Both the position numbers and the translations under genes were made by a program. DNA of 37,215 bases, from assembly GCA_021772055.1 (NCBI GenBank), contig JAETNR010000045.1:1-37215 (forward strand), written 5' to 3'. This stretch comes from Blautia sp. (GTDB lineage Bacteria > Bacillota > Clostridia > Lachnospirales > Lachnospiraceae). Numbering within the stretch: position 1 is the stretch's first letter; every line of letters starts with the position of its first letter. Below are positions 24,822 through 32,957 of this stretch, piece after piece. The notes under the pieces are model-generated. The model was not told where the DNA came from. It worked only from the letters and a program-made list of their open reading frames with translations, and made no database searches.

Positions 24822-26893
24822 TGGCAAAAGCTTTATACATAGCAGAAAAGCCAAGTGTGGCACAGGAATTTGCCAAAGCATTAAAGATCAACGGACAAAG
24901 ACGAGACGGCTATCTGGAATCGGAGGATTCTGTGGTGACCTGGTGTGTAGGACACCTGGTCACCATGAGCTACCCGGAAAAATATGATATCAAATACAAA
25001 AGGTGGAGTTTTGATACCCTGCCTTTTTTGCCGCGTGAATTTAAATATGAAGTGATTCCCGGCGTACAGAAGCAGTTTGAAATTGTAAAAAGTCTGCTGA
25101 ACAGAGCAGATGTGGAAACCATCTATGTATGTACGGACTCCGGGCGTGAGGGAGAATATATCTACCGTCTGGTAGCCCAGGAAGCTGGAGTCAAGGGAAA
25201 AAGCCAGAAACGTGTCTGGATCGATTCCCAGACAGAAGAAGAAATTTTAAGAGGAATCCGGGAAGCGAAGGATCTGTCAGCCTATGACAATTTATCTGCC
25301 TCTGCGTATCTGAGGGCAAAAGAGGATTACCTTATGGGAATTAATTTTTCCCGTGTGCTGACGCTCCGCTACGGAAACAGTGTTTCCAATTATTTAAATA
25401 CCAAATATCAGGCAATTTCCGTGGGGCGCGTGATGACCTGTGTCCTGGGAATGGTAGTGCGCAGGGAACGGGAAATCCGCACTTTTGTAAAAACACCGTT
25501 TTACCGCGTACTTGCAGGGATTGCGCTGGAAGGAGAAAAGTTTGAGGGAGAATGGCGTGCTGTGGAAGGCAGCAGGTATTTCCAGTCCCCTCATTTATAT
25601 AAAGAAAATGGATTTAAGAAAAGAGAACATGCAGAGGAGCTGATCCGATATTTAAGTCAGCCCCGGCCGCTTTCGTGTATAGTTGACAAGATCGAGCGGA
25701 AAAAGGAAAATAAAAATCCACCCCTTCTTTTTAATCTTGCAGAACTTCAGAATGTATGTTCTAAGCTGTTTAAAATAAGCCCTGACGAGACGCTTCGTAT
25801 TGTACAGGAGCTTTATGAAAAGAAACTGGTTACCTATCCAAGGACGGATGCCCGTGTGCTTTCTACAGCGGTGGCCAGGGAGATCCACAAGAATATTCAA
25901 GGCCTTAGAAACTATGAGCCCGCAGGAGCGGCTGCAGCGGAAGTCCTGGAAATGGGCAGCTACAAAAATATTGCAAAAACCCGGTACGTCAATGATAAGC
26001 AGATCACGGACCATTACGCCATTATACCTACAGGACAGGGGCTGAATGCATTGCGCTCCTTATCCCAGACTTCTCAGAGGGTTTATGAAACAGTCGTGCG
26101 CAGATTTTTGTGTATCTTCTATCCTCCGGCGGCTTATCAGAAAGTAAACCTGGTGGTTAAAATGAAGGAGGAGTCCTTTTTTGCTTCGTTTAAAGTGCTT
26201 AAGGAGGAAGGCTACTTAAAGATCGCAGCCAACTCTTTTGCAAAAAAGAAAGCATCGGAAGCGAAGCCTGCAGAATCCGAGAAGGACGGGGAGGAAACAG
26301 AAGTAGCCTGTGATACGAATTTGCTTATGGCATTGCAGAGATTAAAAAAAAGTGATATACTTTCCGTGGAAAATCTGAGCATAAAGGAGGGAGAAACTTC
26401 TCCGCCCAAGCGCTACAATTCCGGATCCATGATCCTTGCCATGGAAAATGCAGGACAGCTGATCGAGGATGAAGAGCTGCGTGCCCAGATCAAAGGCTGC
26501 GGCATTGGTACCAGTGCCACAAGAGCCGAAATTCTGAAAAAGCTTTTTACTATCAAATATCTTTCACTGAATAAAAAAACGCAGGTGATCACGCCCACTC
26601 TTTTGGGCGAAATGATCTTTGACGTAGTCAACTGCTCCATCCGCCAGCTTTTGAATCCGGAACTGACGGCAAGCTGGGAAAAAGGACTGAATTATGTAGC
26701 AGAGGGAAGCATTACCCCGAAGGAATATATGGATAAGCTGGAGCATTTTGTGCGGGTACGCACCAGTCAGGTGGAAGCCAGCAATTACCAGTACGCCCTT
26801 CGGCAGTTCTTCGATGCTGCATCCCGGTATTATAAGACAGAGCCGGAGAAGAAAACAGGTACCGCGAAGAAGGCGGAAAAAAGTACAGTGTGA
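24821..26893 (+). CDS. topB: DNA topoisomerase III (type IA)
   Basis: 690 residues. It relaxes and decatenates DNA by single-strand passage. The TOPRIM domain begins with LYIAEKPSVA and holds CTDSGREGEYIY near 104-115; the active-site tyrosine is Y339 in VTYPRTDAR. No C-terminal zinc fingers are seen, as is usual for TopB. In Firmicutes such genes occur both on the chromosome and on conjugative elements; here no transfer genes surround it, so it looks chromosomal. It overlaps the FNT gene by one base, an odd functional pairing. Confidence 0.9.
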   Translation: MAKALYIAEKPSVAQEFAKALKINGQRRDGYLESEDSVVTWCVGHLVTMSYPEKYDIKYKRWSFDTLPFLPREFKYEVIPGVQKQFEIVKSLLNRADVETIYVCTDSGREGEYIYRLVAQEAGVKGKSQKRVWIDSQTEEEILRGIREAKDLSAYDNLSASAYLRAKEDYLMGINFSRVLTLRYGNSVSNYLNTKYQAISVGRVMTCVLGMVVRREREIRTFVKTPFYRVLAGIALEGEKFEGEWRAVEGSRYFQSPHLYKENGFKKREHAEELIRYLSQPRPLSCIVDKIERKKENKNPPLLFNLAELQNVCSKLFKISPDETLRIVQELYEKKLVTYPRTDARVLSTAVAREIHKNIQGLRNYEPAGAAAAEVLEMGSYKNIAKTRYVNDKQITDHYAIIPTGQGLNALRSLSQTSQRVYETVVRRFLCIFYPPAAYQKVNLVVKMKEESFFASFKVLKEEGYLKIAANSFAKKKASEAKPAESEKDGEETEVACDTNLLMALQRLKKSDILSVENLSIKEGETSPPKRYNSGSMILAMENAGQLIEDEELRAQIKGCGIGTSATRAEILKKLFTIKYLSLNKKTQVITPTLLGEMIFDVVNCSIRQLLNPELTASWEKGLNYVAEGSITPKEYMDKLEHFVRVRTSQVEASNYQYALRQFFDAASRYYKTEPEKKTGTAKKAEKSTV

Positions 26894-26931
26894 AAGCAGA
26901 ACGGAGTTTCGAAATAAGGAGGAAAATAAGG

Positions 26932-27600
26932 ATGATGAAGGATTATACCATTGCAAATCTTCTGGATCTGAATGAAACCATCGCAAAAGACCTTTTTGAG
27001 GGAAAAACCTATCCCTGGGAAGTACTTCCTGAGATCGGGGACTTTATTGTGAAATTGGGGAAAACCTTAAGTAAGGATGAATATGATTATCATGAGGGCG
27101 ATATCTGGATCGCAAAGTCTGCCAAAGTCGCTCCCACAGCCAGCATCAACGGTCCGGCCATTATCGGAAAGGATGCGGAGATCCGCCACTGTGCATTTAT
27201 CCGCGGCAAGGCGATCGTAGGCGAGGGTGCTGTAGTAGGAAACTCCACAGAGCTGAAAAATGTGGTTCTTTTTAATAAGGTGCAGGTTCCTCATTATAAT
27301 TACGTAGGCGACTCCGTTCTTGGCTTTAAGGCACATATGGGAGCAGGTTCCATTTGTTCCAATGTAAAATCCGACAAAAAACTGGTCGTTGTAAAAGACG
27401 GCAGCGAAGCAATCGAAACAGGTATGAAGAAATTCGGTGCTATGCTGGGAGATAACGTGGAAGTGGGCTGCGGCTCTGTTTTAAATCCGGGCACTGTGAT
27501 TGGAAGAGGCGCTCATATTTATCCTCTTTCTCCTGTAAGAGGCTGTGTGCCTGCAAATCATATTTATAAGAACAAAGATGAGATTATTGAGTTGAAATAA
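26932..27600 (+). CDS. Left-handed beta-helix acyltransferase/nucleotidyltransferase-like protein
   Basis: 222 residues from ATG 26932, behind AAGGAGG at 26917-26923. The hexapeptide repeat region (IWIAKSAKVAPTASINGPAII, IRHCAFIRGKAIVGEGAVVG, VEVGCGSVLNPGTVIG) forms a beta helix as in the GlmU C-terminal domain. The N-terminal ~45 residues are helical and lack the nucleotidyltransferase signature. It may acetylate or bind an amino sugar; family members are often labelled UDP-N-acetylglucosamine pyrophosphorylase-related. It follows topB by 38 bases and ends before a terminator. Confidence 0.75.
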   Translation: MMKDYTIANLLDLNETIAKDLFEGKTYPWEVLPEIGDFIVKLGKTLSKDEYDYHEGDIWIAKSAKVAPTASINGPAIIGKDAEIRHCAFIRGKAIVGEGAVVGNSTELKNVVLFNKVQVPHYNYVGDSVLGFKAHMGAGSICSNVKSDKKLVVVKDGSEAIETGMKKFGAMLGDNVEVGCGSVLNPGTVIGRGAHIYPLSPVRGCVPANHIYKNKDEIIELK

Positions 27601-27607
27601 GAATTGC

Positions 27608-27646
27608 AAAAAAGCCACGGAAAAGTTTCTATCCGTGACTTTTTTC
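27608..27646. terminator. Bidirectional terminator between convergent genes
   Basis: CACGGA (27616-27621) pairs with TCCGTG (27632-27637), extended by AG/CT, with six A on the left and six T on the right. It serves the beta-helix gene on plus and the TraX-like gene on minus. Confidence 0.75.
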
Positions 27647-27660
27647 TTTGGAAGAACAAA

Positions 27661-28398
27661 TTATGGAAAAAGGCAGTTTCTCAAAATAACCAGGATTGTA
27701 ATATGAATGGGATAAAACAGATAGAACAAGTATTTCATCCATTTTCCCCGGATAAATCCCCGCTTGCCGTTGTACATATTGATGGAAATAAAAGCAAAAC
27801 AGGCCTTCCATTCAAAATACAGCCAACAGCTTCCTACAATTGCCTGGGCAGGCTTATCTGTACGCAGCACATACAGGATTATGATAAAAATGAACCCCCT
27901 CCATCCATAATCCGCATTTAAGATGATGGAGAGATATAACAAAGCCAGAAGGCTGATCAGGATCATAACCTGTTTTTCCCAGAAATATTCAATGGCCCAG
28001 CAGGCCAGGTAGCCCAGAAACAGAGTAAAAAATACATTTTGTTTTTCAAAAGTCCATGTATTGGTATGCATAAAATTCCATGGGATTTCCGAAATCAGTG
28101 CAAAAAGCAAAAGATTCCGTCCATACTTCAGACGGTTCCTTGTATGTAAAAAGCCCTCGATCAGAAGAAAACAAAAAATCGGAAAAGCCACCCTCCCGAT
28201 ATCCCGGCAGATACGGTAAAGAGAATAAGCAGTTCCATTTAAAGAAAAGAGCGGCAGTGTGGCAGGATCGTACCGGGACAAAAGCATAAGGGCCGAGTGA
28301 TCAATCAGCATGGTAATGATGGCGATCATTTTCAGTGCACTGCCGCTTAAAACACGCATTTTTTCCGGAAGAAAAGAATCCGGCAGACGATTTTCCAA
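27661..28398 (-). CDS. TraX family membrane protein
   Basis: 245 residues with about seven hydrophobic helices. The opening (LSGSALKMIAIITMLIDHSALML) and RICRDIGRVAFPIFCFLLIEGFLHT are typical of TraX, named for F-pilin acetylation but widespread in gut Firmicutes without pili, where its substrate is unknown. It starts with TTG at 28396-28398 (complement), eight bases behind a strong AGGAGG. It is alone on minus between two plus units. Confidence 0.85.
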   Translation of the reverse strand: MENRLPDSFLPEKMRVLSGSALKMIAIITMLIDHSALMLLSRYDPATLPLFSLNGTAYSLYRICRDIGRVAFPIFCFLLIEGFLHTRNRLKYGRNLLLFALISEIPWNFMHTNTWTFEKQNVFFTLFLGYLACWAIEYFWEKQVMILISLLALLYLSIILNADYGWRGFIFIIILYVLRTDKPAQAIVGSCWLYFEWKACFAFISINMYNGKRGFIRGKWMKYLFYLFYPIHITILVILRNCLFP

Positions 28399-28499
28399 AT
28401 TATTCTACCTCCTAAATATACAGAACATTCGTACATATTTTATCATACATTTATGTTTATGTAAAATACTATCTTTTGTTTTTGAAAAAAAGCTTCTCC

Positions 28500-28516
28500 C
28501 GTTACATTTCCCGGGA
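28500..28516 (+). repeat. Second copy of CGTTACATTTCCCGGGA
   Basis: An exact 17-base match to 23896-23912, here without a clear right arm. It lies 170 bases before the scaffold gene. Possibly a decayed copy of the hairpin element at 23892-23941. Confidence 0.6.
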
Positions 28517-28615
28517 TGGAGATTCGGGGTTTCGTCAAGGGGACAAAATGTGAGACTAATTTTTTACAAATTATGACTGGACGAATAGGGAATTTTGTGA
28601 GAGAATAACACTAGG

Positions 28616-28633
28616 TTGTTATGTGTTTAACAA
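28616..28633. promoter_or_regulatory. Rex operator (redox-sensing repressor box)
   Basis: TTGTTATGTGTTTAACAA matches the Rex consensus TTGTTAAnnnnTTAACAA at all but one of the fixed positions. It lies 37 bases before the start of the scaffold gene, inside the probable promoter zone. Rex binds such sites when the NADH/NAD+ ratio is low and releases when it rises, so the operon should be induced under fermentative redox stress. Rex itself is not encoded in the window. Confidence 0.7.
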
Positions 28634-28670
28634 CATGATAAGCAAATCTATACTTGAAAGGAGTTTTAAA

Positions 28671-29363
28671 ATGATTTATTCACGCGAAGTAGAAGAGATG
28701 TGCCCAGTTGCACAGGGCGTTCATCATGGAGCCGCTCCAATCCCGGAAGAAGCGAAATGGGTACAGGCAAAAGAAGTTAAGGACATTTCCGGTCTGACAC
28801 ATGGTATTGGCTGGTGTGCTCCGCAGCAGGGTGCATGTAAACTGACTCTGAATGTAAAAGAAGGAATTATCCAGGAGGCACTGGTTGAGACTATCGGATG
28901 TTCCGGTATGACTCATTCCGCAGCTATGGCTTCTGAAATCCTTCCGGGCCGCACTGTAATGGAAGCTCTGAACACAGACCTTGTATGTGATGCAATCAAT
29001 ACAGCTATGAGAGAACTGTTCCTGCAGATCGTTTACGGACGTTCCCAGTCTGCTTTCTCAGAAGACGGACTTCCCATCGGGGCAGGACTTGAGGATCTTG
29101 GTAAGGGACTTCGTTCTCAGGTTGGTACAATGTATGGAACTCTGAAAAAAGGACCTCGTTACCTGGAAATGGCAGAAGGCTATGTTACCGGTATCGCTCT
29201 TGATGCTGACAATGAGATCATCGGATATCAGTTTGTAAGCCTTGGCAAGATGACTGACTTCATTAAAAAGGGCGATGACCCGAACACTGCATGGGAAAAA
29301 GCAAAAGGTCAGTATGGCCGTGTTGCAGATGCTGTTAAGATTATTGACCCTAGAAAAGAATAA
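28671..29363 (+). CDS. IscU/NifU-like Fe-S cluster assembly scaffold protein
   Basis: 230 residues from ATG 28671 behind AAAGGAG; an in-frame start at 28623 overlaps the Rex box and is unlikely. GWCAPQQGACKLTLNV near the N-terminal third and VETIGCSGMTHSAAMASEIL resemble the IscU-type scaffold, with cysteines in comparable places (IscU has GCGSAIASSS). The family is annotated as a scaffold, yet no cysteine desulfurase is adjacent. It always seems to travel with the GGGtGRT protein, here 24 bases downstream, so the two probably form a functional unit. Rex control is inferred from the upstream box. Confidence 0.75.
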   Translation: MIYSREVEEMCPVAQGVHHGAAPIPEEAKWVQAKEVKDISGLTHGIGWCAPQQGACKLTLNVKEGIIQEALVETIGCSGMTHSAAMASEILPGRTVMEALNTDLVCDAINTAMRELFLQIVYGRSQSAFSEDGLPIGAGLEDLGKGLRSQVGTMYGTLKKGPRYLEMAEGYVTGIALDADNEIIGYQFVSLGKMTDFIKKGDDPNTAWEKAKGQYGRVADAVKIIDPRKE

Positions 29364-29387
29364 TTATATTTGAGGAGGTAACGGGAA

Positions 29388-30398
29388 ATGGCTTTATTTG
29401 AATCATACGAGAGACGAATTGATAAGATCAATTCTGTTTTAAATAGTTATGGTATTGCTTCCATTGAAGAAGCTGAAAAAATCACAAAAGATGCTGGTCT
29501 GAATGTATATGACCAGATCAAAGGCATTCAGCCGATTTGTTTCGAGAATGCATGCTGGGCATACATTGTAGGTGCAGCAATTGCAATTAAAAAAGGCTGC
29601 AAGAGAGCAGCAGATGCAGCAGCAGCAATCGGTGAAGGTCTTCAGGCTTTCTGTATTCCCGGATCTGTTGCAGATACCCGTAAAGTAGGCCTTGGCCATG
29701 GTAACCTTGGAAAAATGCTTCTGGAAGAAGAGACAGAGTGCTTCGCATTCCTTGCCGGACATGAGTCTTTCGCAGCAGCAGAAGGTGCAATCGGTATTGC
29801 AGAAAAAGCAAACAAAGTTCGTCAGAAACCTCTGCGTGTCATCCTGAATGGTCTTGGAAAAGACGCTGCTCAGATCATCGCAAGAATCAACGGCTTTACA
29901 TACGTTGAGACAGAATATAATCCATATACCAACGAAGTAAAAGAAGTATTCAGAAAATCCTACTCTGAAGGACTTCGTGCAAAAGTTAACTGCTACGGCG
30001 CTAACAGCGTTCCGGAAGGCGTTGCAATCATGTGGAAAGAGGGCGTTGACGTTTCCATCACCGGTAACTCCACCAACCCGACCCGTTTCCAGCATCCGGT
30101 AGCAGGTACATACAAGAAAGAACGTATTGAGAAAGGCAAGAAATACTTCTCTGTTGCATCCGGCGGCGGTACAGGACGTACCCTTCATCCGGACAACATG
30201 GCAGCAGGTCCTGCTTCCTATGGTATGACTGATACTTTAGGACGTATGCACTCCGATGCACAGTTCGCTGGTTCTTCTTCCGTACCGGCTCACGTAGAAA
30301 TGATGGGCCTGATTGGCGCAGGCAACAACCCAATGGTTGGTATGACTGTTGCCGTTGCTGTTTCCATCGAGGAAGCTGCTAAGGAAGGTAAGTTCTAA
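29388..30398 (+). CDS. GGGtGRT protein, unknown function
   Basis: 336 residues behind TGAGGAGG. The motif that names the family, ASGGGTGRTLHPDNMAAGPASYG, is near residues 260-282. Other conserved blocks are FENACWAYIVGAAIAIKKG and GLGHGNLGKMLLEEETE. No enzyme is established. Glycine-rich phosphate-binding-like loops suggest a ligand or nucleotide site, but this is inference. It pairs with the scaffold gene upstream and ends before a terminator. Confidence 0.85.
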   Translation: MALFESYERRIDKINSVLNSYGIASIEEAEKITKDAGLNVYDQIKGIQPICFENACWAYIVGAAIAIKKGCKRAADAAAAIGEGLQAFCIPGSVADTRKVGLGHGNLGKMLLEEETECFAFLAGHESFAAAEGAIGIAEKANKVRQKPLRVILNGLGKDAAQIIARINGFTYVETEYNPYTNEVKEVFRKSYSEGLRAKVNCYGANSVPEGVAIMWKEGVDVSITGNSTNPTRFQHPVAGTYKKERIEKGKKYFSVASGGGTGRTLHPDNMAAGPASYGMTDTLGRMHSDAQFAGSSSVPAHVEMMGLIGAGNNPMVGMTVAVAVSIEEAAKEGKF

Positions 30399-30427
30399 TT
30401 TAAAAATCCTTTAAAAACAAGGGTTCC

Positions 30428-30464
30428 GGGGCTTTTGGGATATTTCCTGAAAGCTCCTTTTTTT
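30428..30464 (+). terminator. Intrinsic terminator after GGGtGRT gene
   Basis: GGGGCTTT (30428-30435) pairs with AAAGCTCC (30450-30457) with one wobble pair, followed by seven T. Confidence 0.7.
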
Positions 30465-30506
30465 ATCCTGCTTCTCTGTAAAAAGAGGCAAAATGGGGTA
30501 GAAATG

Positions 30507-30570
30507 AAAAAAAGTCAACATTTGGTCAACATTCATTTTAAATGTTGACCAAAAATATGTTGACTTTTTT
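30507..30570. repeat. Four GTCAACAT sites as an inverted pair; candidate integrase arm sites or terminator
   Basis: GTCAACAT occurs at 30514 and 30525 (11-base period) and in inverse orientation at 30542 and 30557. Arms are flanked by A-run and T-run, so the whole also works as a bidirectional terminator between the GGGtGRT unit and the integrase. The direct repeat with helical period resembles tyrosine integrase arm sites, and the integrase lies 40 bases away. Core att sequence and the matching right end were not identified. Confidence 0.5.
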
Positions 30571-30609
30571 GTAAGCAAGAATCAGTTCATACTTGCATGC
30601 GTAATTTAG

Positions 30610-31914
30610 TTATTCATACATATTTTGTAGAATGGATATTCCACGCATCTGCATAGCCTCAGTTAAATGATTTGTATAAATCGGAGTGGTGGATTTTTTT
30701 ACATGACCAAGCCTTCGCTGGATAAAAACCGTATCAGCACCGTTCTCTTCAAGCATAGTCGCATGTGTATGTCTTAGACTGTGATAATCAAATTCTGGAA
30801 AGTCTAATTTATGGTGAATTACAGATGAAGTATGCTGCATTGTTCGTGCAGTAATATATTCTCCATTTTCTCTTATGAGTAAAGGGTGGATTTCGATGGC
30901 TCCTGAATCCGGATGTATCCGGTTCATGGCGTCAGGTAACTTTTCTGGTTTTTTACCGCCATATATTAATGGAGCATTAACAAAATAACGTTTATAGTAT
31001 TTTCCATAGTATTCACACGCCTTGTCTTGCTTTTCTATTTCGTGACGTAATAGTTCTGCTAATTCGTCATCTATGTCAATGGTTCGGTACGACCGATACT
31101 TAGGTTCCGAGAAATACCAGAAACCATTTCCGGCTTTTGAACTTCCATTCTCAGATTTTTTCTTTTCCTTTGTTCGCGTTTTATCTTGAAACCATTGTAC
31201 TTGACGATTGACTTCCAGTTTCTGCTTTTCCAGGTCTATATCCTCGCGCGTTAATGCGAATGCTTCACCGAGTCTGAGCCCACAACGATATCCTAATTGA
31301 AGCGGAATATGACTTACAGAACCGGGCGGAAAACGATTAAATATTTCTTTCATTTTATCAGAAGGAATATATATGTGCGGTTCATATCGAGTAGGAGTTT
31401 CTGGCTGTTGATTAATAGGAATTTTTAACCTAACAGCCGGTGATATTGCAATAAAATGATTGTCAGCTGCATAATCGAAAGATTTTGTGAGGATTCCTTT
31501 CACGCTGGAAATTGTGTTCTTTGAATAGCCTTTGTTAAATAACTCTTTGATTAAATCCTGTAGTATTGGTTTTGTAATTGCTTTAATGCGGTAATTTCCC
31601 AGTTTTGGTTTAATGTAAAGTCGTATTTTTTTCTCGTATCCGGCAACAGTGACATCTTTTAAATCCGTTCGGCAATCTTTTTCTATCCACAAATCCAGAA
31701 AATCTGATACAGACATTTCTGAAGGAATAACGACTTGTCCCGCCTTTTCATATAATTCTTGTGCTTTTTTACCTGCTTCTTTGGCTTCCTTTTTTGTTTT
31801 AAATCCACCTTTTGAAGTCCATTTACGAGAACCATCTACAGAGGCTATTTCAAAATAGTATTCATAAACAGTTCCAGTTTTGCGTTGACGAGATCGGATT
31901 AATACATCTCCCAT
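30610..31914 (-). CDS. Tyrosine integrase
   Basis: 434 residues behind AAAGGTGATT. An N-terminal AP2-like arm-binding domain (RKTGTVYEYYFEIAS onward) is followed by a SAM-like core-binding domain near 68-160 and a catalytic domain from ~180. The catalytic residues are R214 (CGLRLGE), H378 and R381 (HSLRHTHA), H404 (LGH) and Y413 (PIYTNH). All are present, so it should be active. It resembles integrases of phages and Tn916-type elements. It points toward the chromosomal unit on the left, as expected at an element end. Confidence 0.92.
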   Translation of the reverse strand: MGDVLIRSRQRKTGTVYEYYFEIASVDGSRKWTSKGGFKTKKEAKEAGKKAQELYEKAGQVVIPSEMSVSDFLDLWIEKDCRTDLKDVTVAGYEKKIRLYIKPKLGNYRIKAITKPILQDLIKELFNKGYSKNTISSVKGILTKSFDYAADNHFIAISPAVRLKIPINQQPETPTRYEPHIYIPSDKMKEIFNRFPPGSVSHIPLQLGYRCGLRLGEAFALTREDIDLEKQKLEVNRQVQWFQDKTRTKEKKKSENGSSKAGNGFWYFSEPKYRSYRTIDIDDELAELLRHEIEKQDKACEYYGKYYKRYFVNAPLIYGGKKPEKLPDAMNRIHPDSGAIEIHPLLIRENGEYITARTMQHTSSVIHHKLDFPEFDYHSLRHTHATMLEENGADTVFIQRRLGHVKKSTTPIYTNHLTEAMQMRGISILQNMYE

Positions 31915-32122
31915 ATATAATCACCTTTCCTTTCAATATATAAGAACATGAGAGTGACAAAATTCATGTAAAAAATAATAATTTTTTATGGAAAGCTGTG
32001 TCAACAGTATTACCCGATGGTTTTAGGTAATTATCATGTTTAATTTGAGGAGATTCTGAAAACATATGTAGTCAAACATTTTGTCTCGTACTATGGAAAC
32101 GCCGTAAAAATGGTATTATTTG

Positions 32123-32178
32123 GTGCTGTTTTGTCCATTTGTGACGTATTGATTGACGCATAATGGACGAAACAGCAC
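32123..32178. repeat. 17-bp inverted repeat upstream of the element genes
   Basis: GTGCTGTTTTGTCCATT (32123-32139) and AATGGACGAAACAGCAC (32162-32178) pair with one wobble; TGTG/CGCA inside could extend the stem. It lies between the divergent integrase and the cargo genes. It may be a control element or part of the attachment region. The rest of the 31915-32315 gap is AT-rich and otherwise unremarkable, apart from the small reading frame below. Confidence 0.6.
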
Positions 32179-32273
32179 TATCTGGATTAGCCGAAATTGT
32201 ATGGATGGGTGACCTGATTCGTGCAATTTACTATGGGGTTCACTATTCGCCAGATTGGAAATGTGGTGAATAA
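32163..32273 (+). CDS. Possible 36-residue small protein
   Basis: ATG 32163 to TAA 32273 encodes MDETALSGLAEIVWMGDLIR and on to SPDWKCGE, protein-like in composition, not recognised. The start codon lies within the right arm of the hairpin at 32123-32178, and no clear ribosome site precedes it; an in-frame stop lies three codons upstream. It may be a real small gene, a decayed fragment or chance. Confidence 0.25.
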   Translation: MDETALSGLAEIVWMGDLIRAIYYGVHYSPDWKCGE

Positions 32274-32315
32274 TTATTCTGAGAGAAACCAAATGATTTC
32301 AGGAGTGGGGTTCTT

Positions 32316-32789
32316 ATGGGAGAGGTAATAGCTGCATTTACAGGAACAGGTAAAACATACTTTTGTTCAAAAAATATAGAGGCATTGGATTTAGTATGTA
32401 TGCCTTTTAAATATGAAAAGCTGCCATTGGGATTTGAGCCGGAAAGGTGTAAGGCTGATCCGGAGAATATTATAAGTATGGATTGGCCGTTTAACTATTT
32501 AGATGAAATTATTTTTCAGCTTCCGCAGTATAGATATGTCGTAATACCATCAGACAGTTTGGTTTGTTCTTTTCTTAGAGAAGAGGGGATACCGTATTAT
32601 TTGTGTTATCCGGATCGGAGTTTGAAAGAAGAATATAGAAAACGGTTCTTAGAGAGAGGAAATACGCAGGACTTTTTAGATGTGTTTATAAATAGATGGG
32701 ATTTGTTCATGGACCATCTGGAGTCTGATCCATGTGAGAAAAAAATTATATTGGGCAGCGGAGAGTATCTATCGGATTATTTTGAGTGA
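32316..32789 (+). CDS. Small P-loop protein, nucleotide-kinase-like
   Basis: 157 residues behind CAGGAGTGG. The start AAFTGTGKTYF is a Walker A P-loop at residues ~6-16. MDWPFNYLD near 55 and YPDRSLKEEYRKRFLERGN in the middle recall phage and Clostridia nucleoside-monophosphate kinase-like proteins, but the family name is uncertain. It is the first gene rightward from the integrase and could be element cargo or a nucleotide-pool enzyme. No Walker B was clearly seen. Confidence 0.6.
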   Translation: MGEVIAAFTGTGKTYFCSKNIEALDLVCMPFKYEKLPLGFEPERCKADPENIISMDWPFNYLDEIIFQLPQYRYVVIPSDSLVCSFLREEGIPYYLCYPDRSLKEEYRKRFLERGNTQDFLDVFINRWDLFMDHLESDPCEKKIILGSGEYLSDYFE

Positions 32790-32891
32790 TAAAGTGTTTA
32801 TGGCGGTGCATATTTCGCAACGCCTTTTATAATGAAATTTTCAAAATAAAGATAAAAATACATTTAAATGAGATAAAATCAAATTTTGATG

Positions 32892-32919
32892 TTGAAAAAA
32901 GATGCAAAAAGGATATAAT
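32892..32919 (+). promoter_or_regulatory. Sigma-A promoter of the RloA/RloB pair
   Basis: TTGAAA (32892-32897), a 16-base spacer and TATAAT (32914-32919), with the start near 32926, 32 bases before the ATG. Tandem TATATAG repeats follow the -10 box. Confidence 0.65.
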
Positions 32920-32957
32920 AGTATATATAGTATATAGAGAGAAAGTGAGGTGCAATC

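Noticed and set aside
24821..26893. topB as evidence for a conjugative element
   Set aside because: No relaxase, coupling protein or T4SS gene lies around it, and the flanks look like core genome.
27661..28398. TraX as a sign of conjugation
   Set aside because: TraX-family proteins are common chromosomal genes in gut Firmicutes; no other transfer genes are present.
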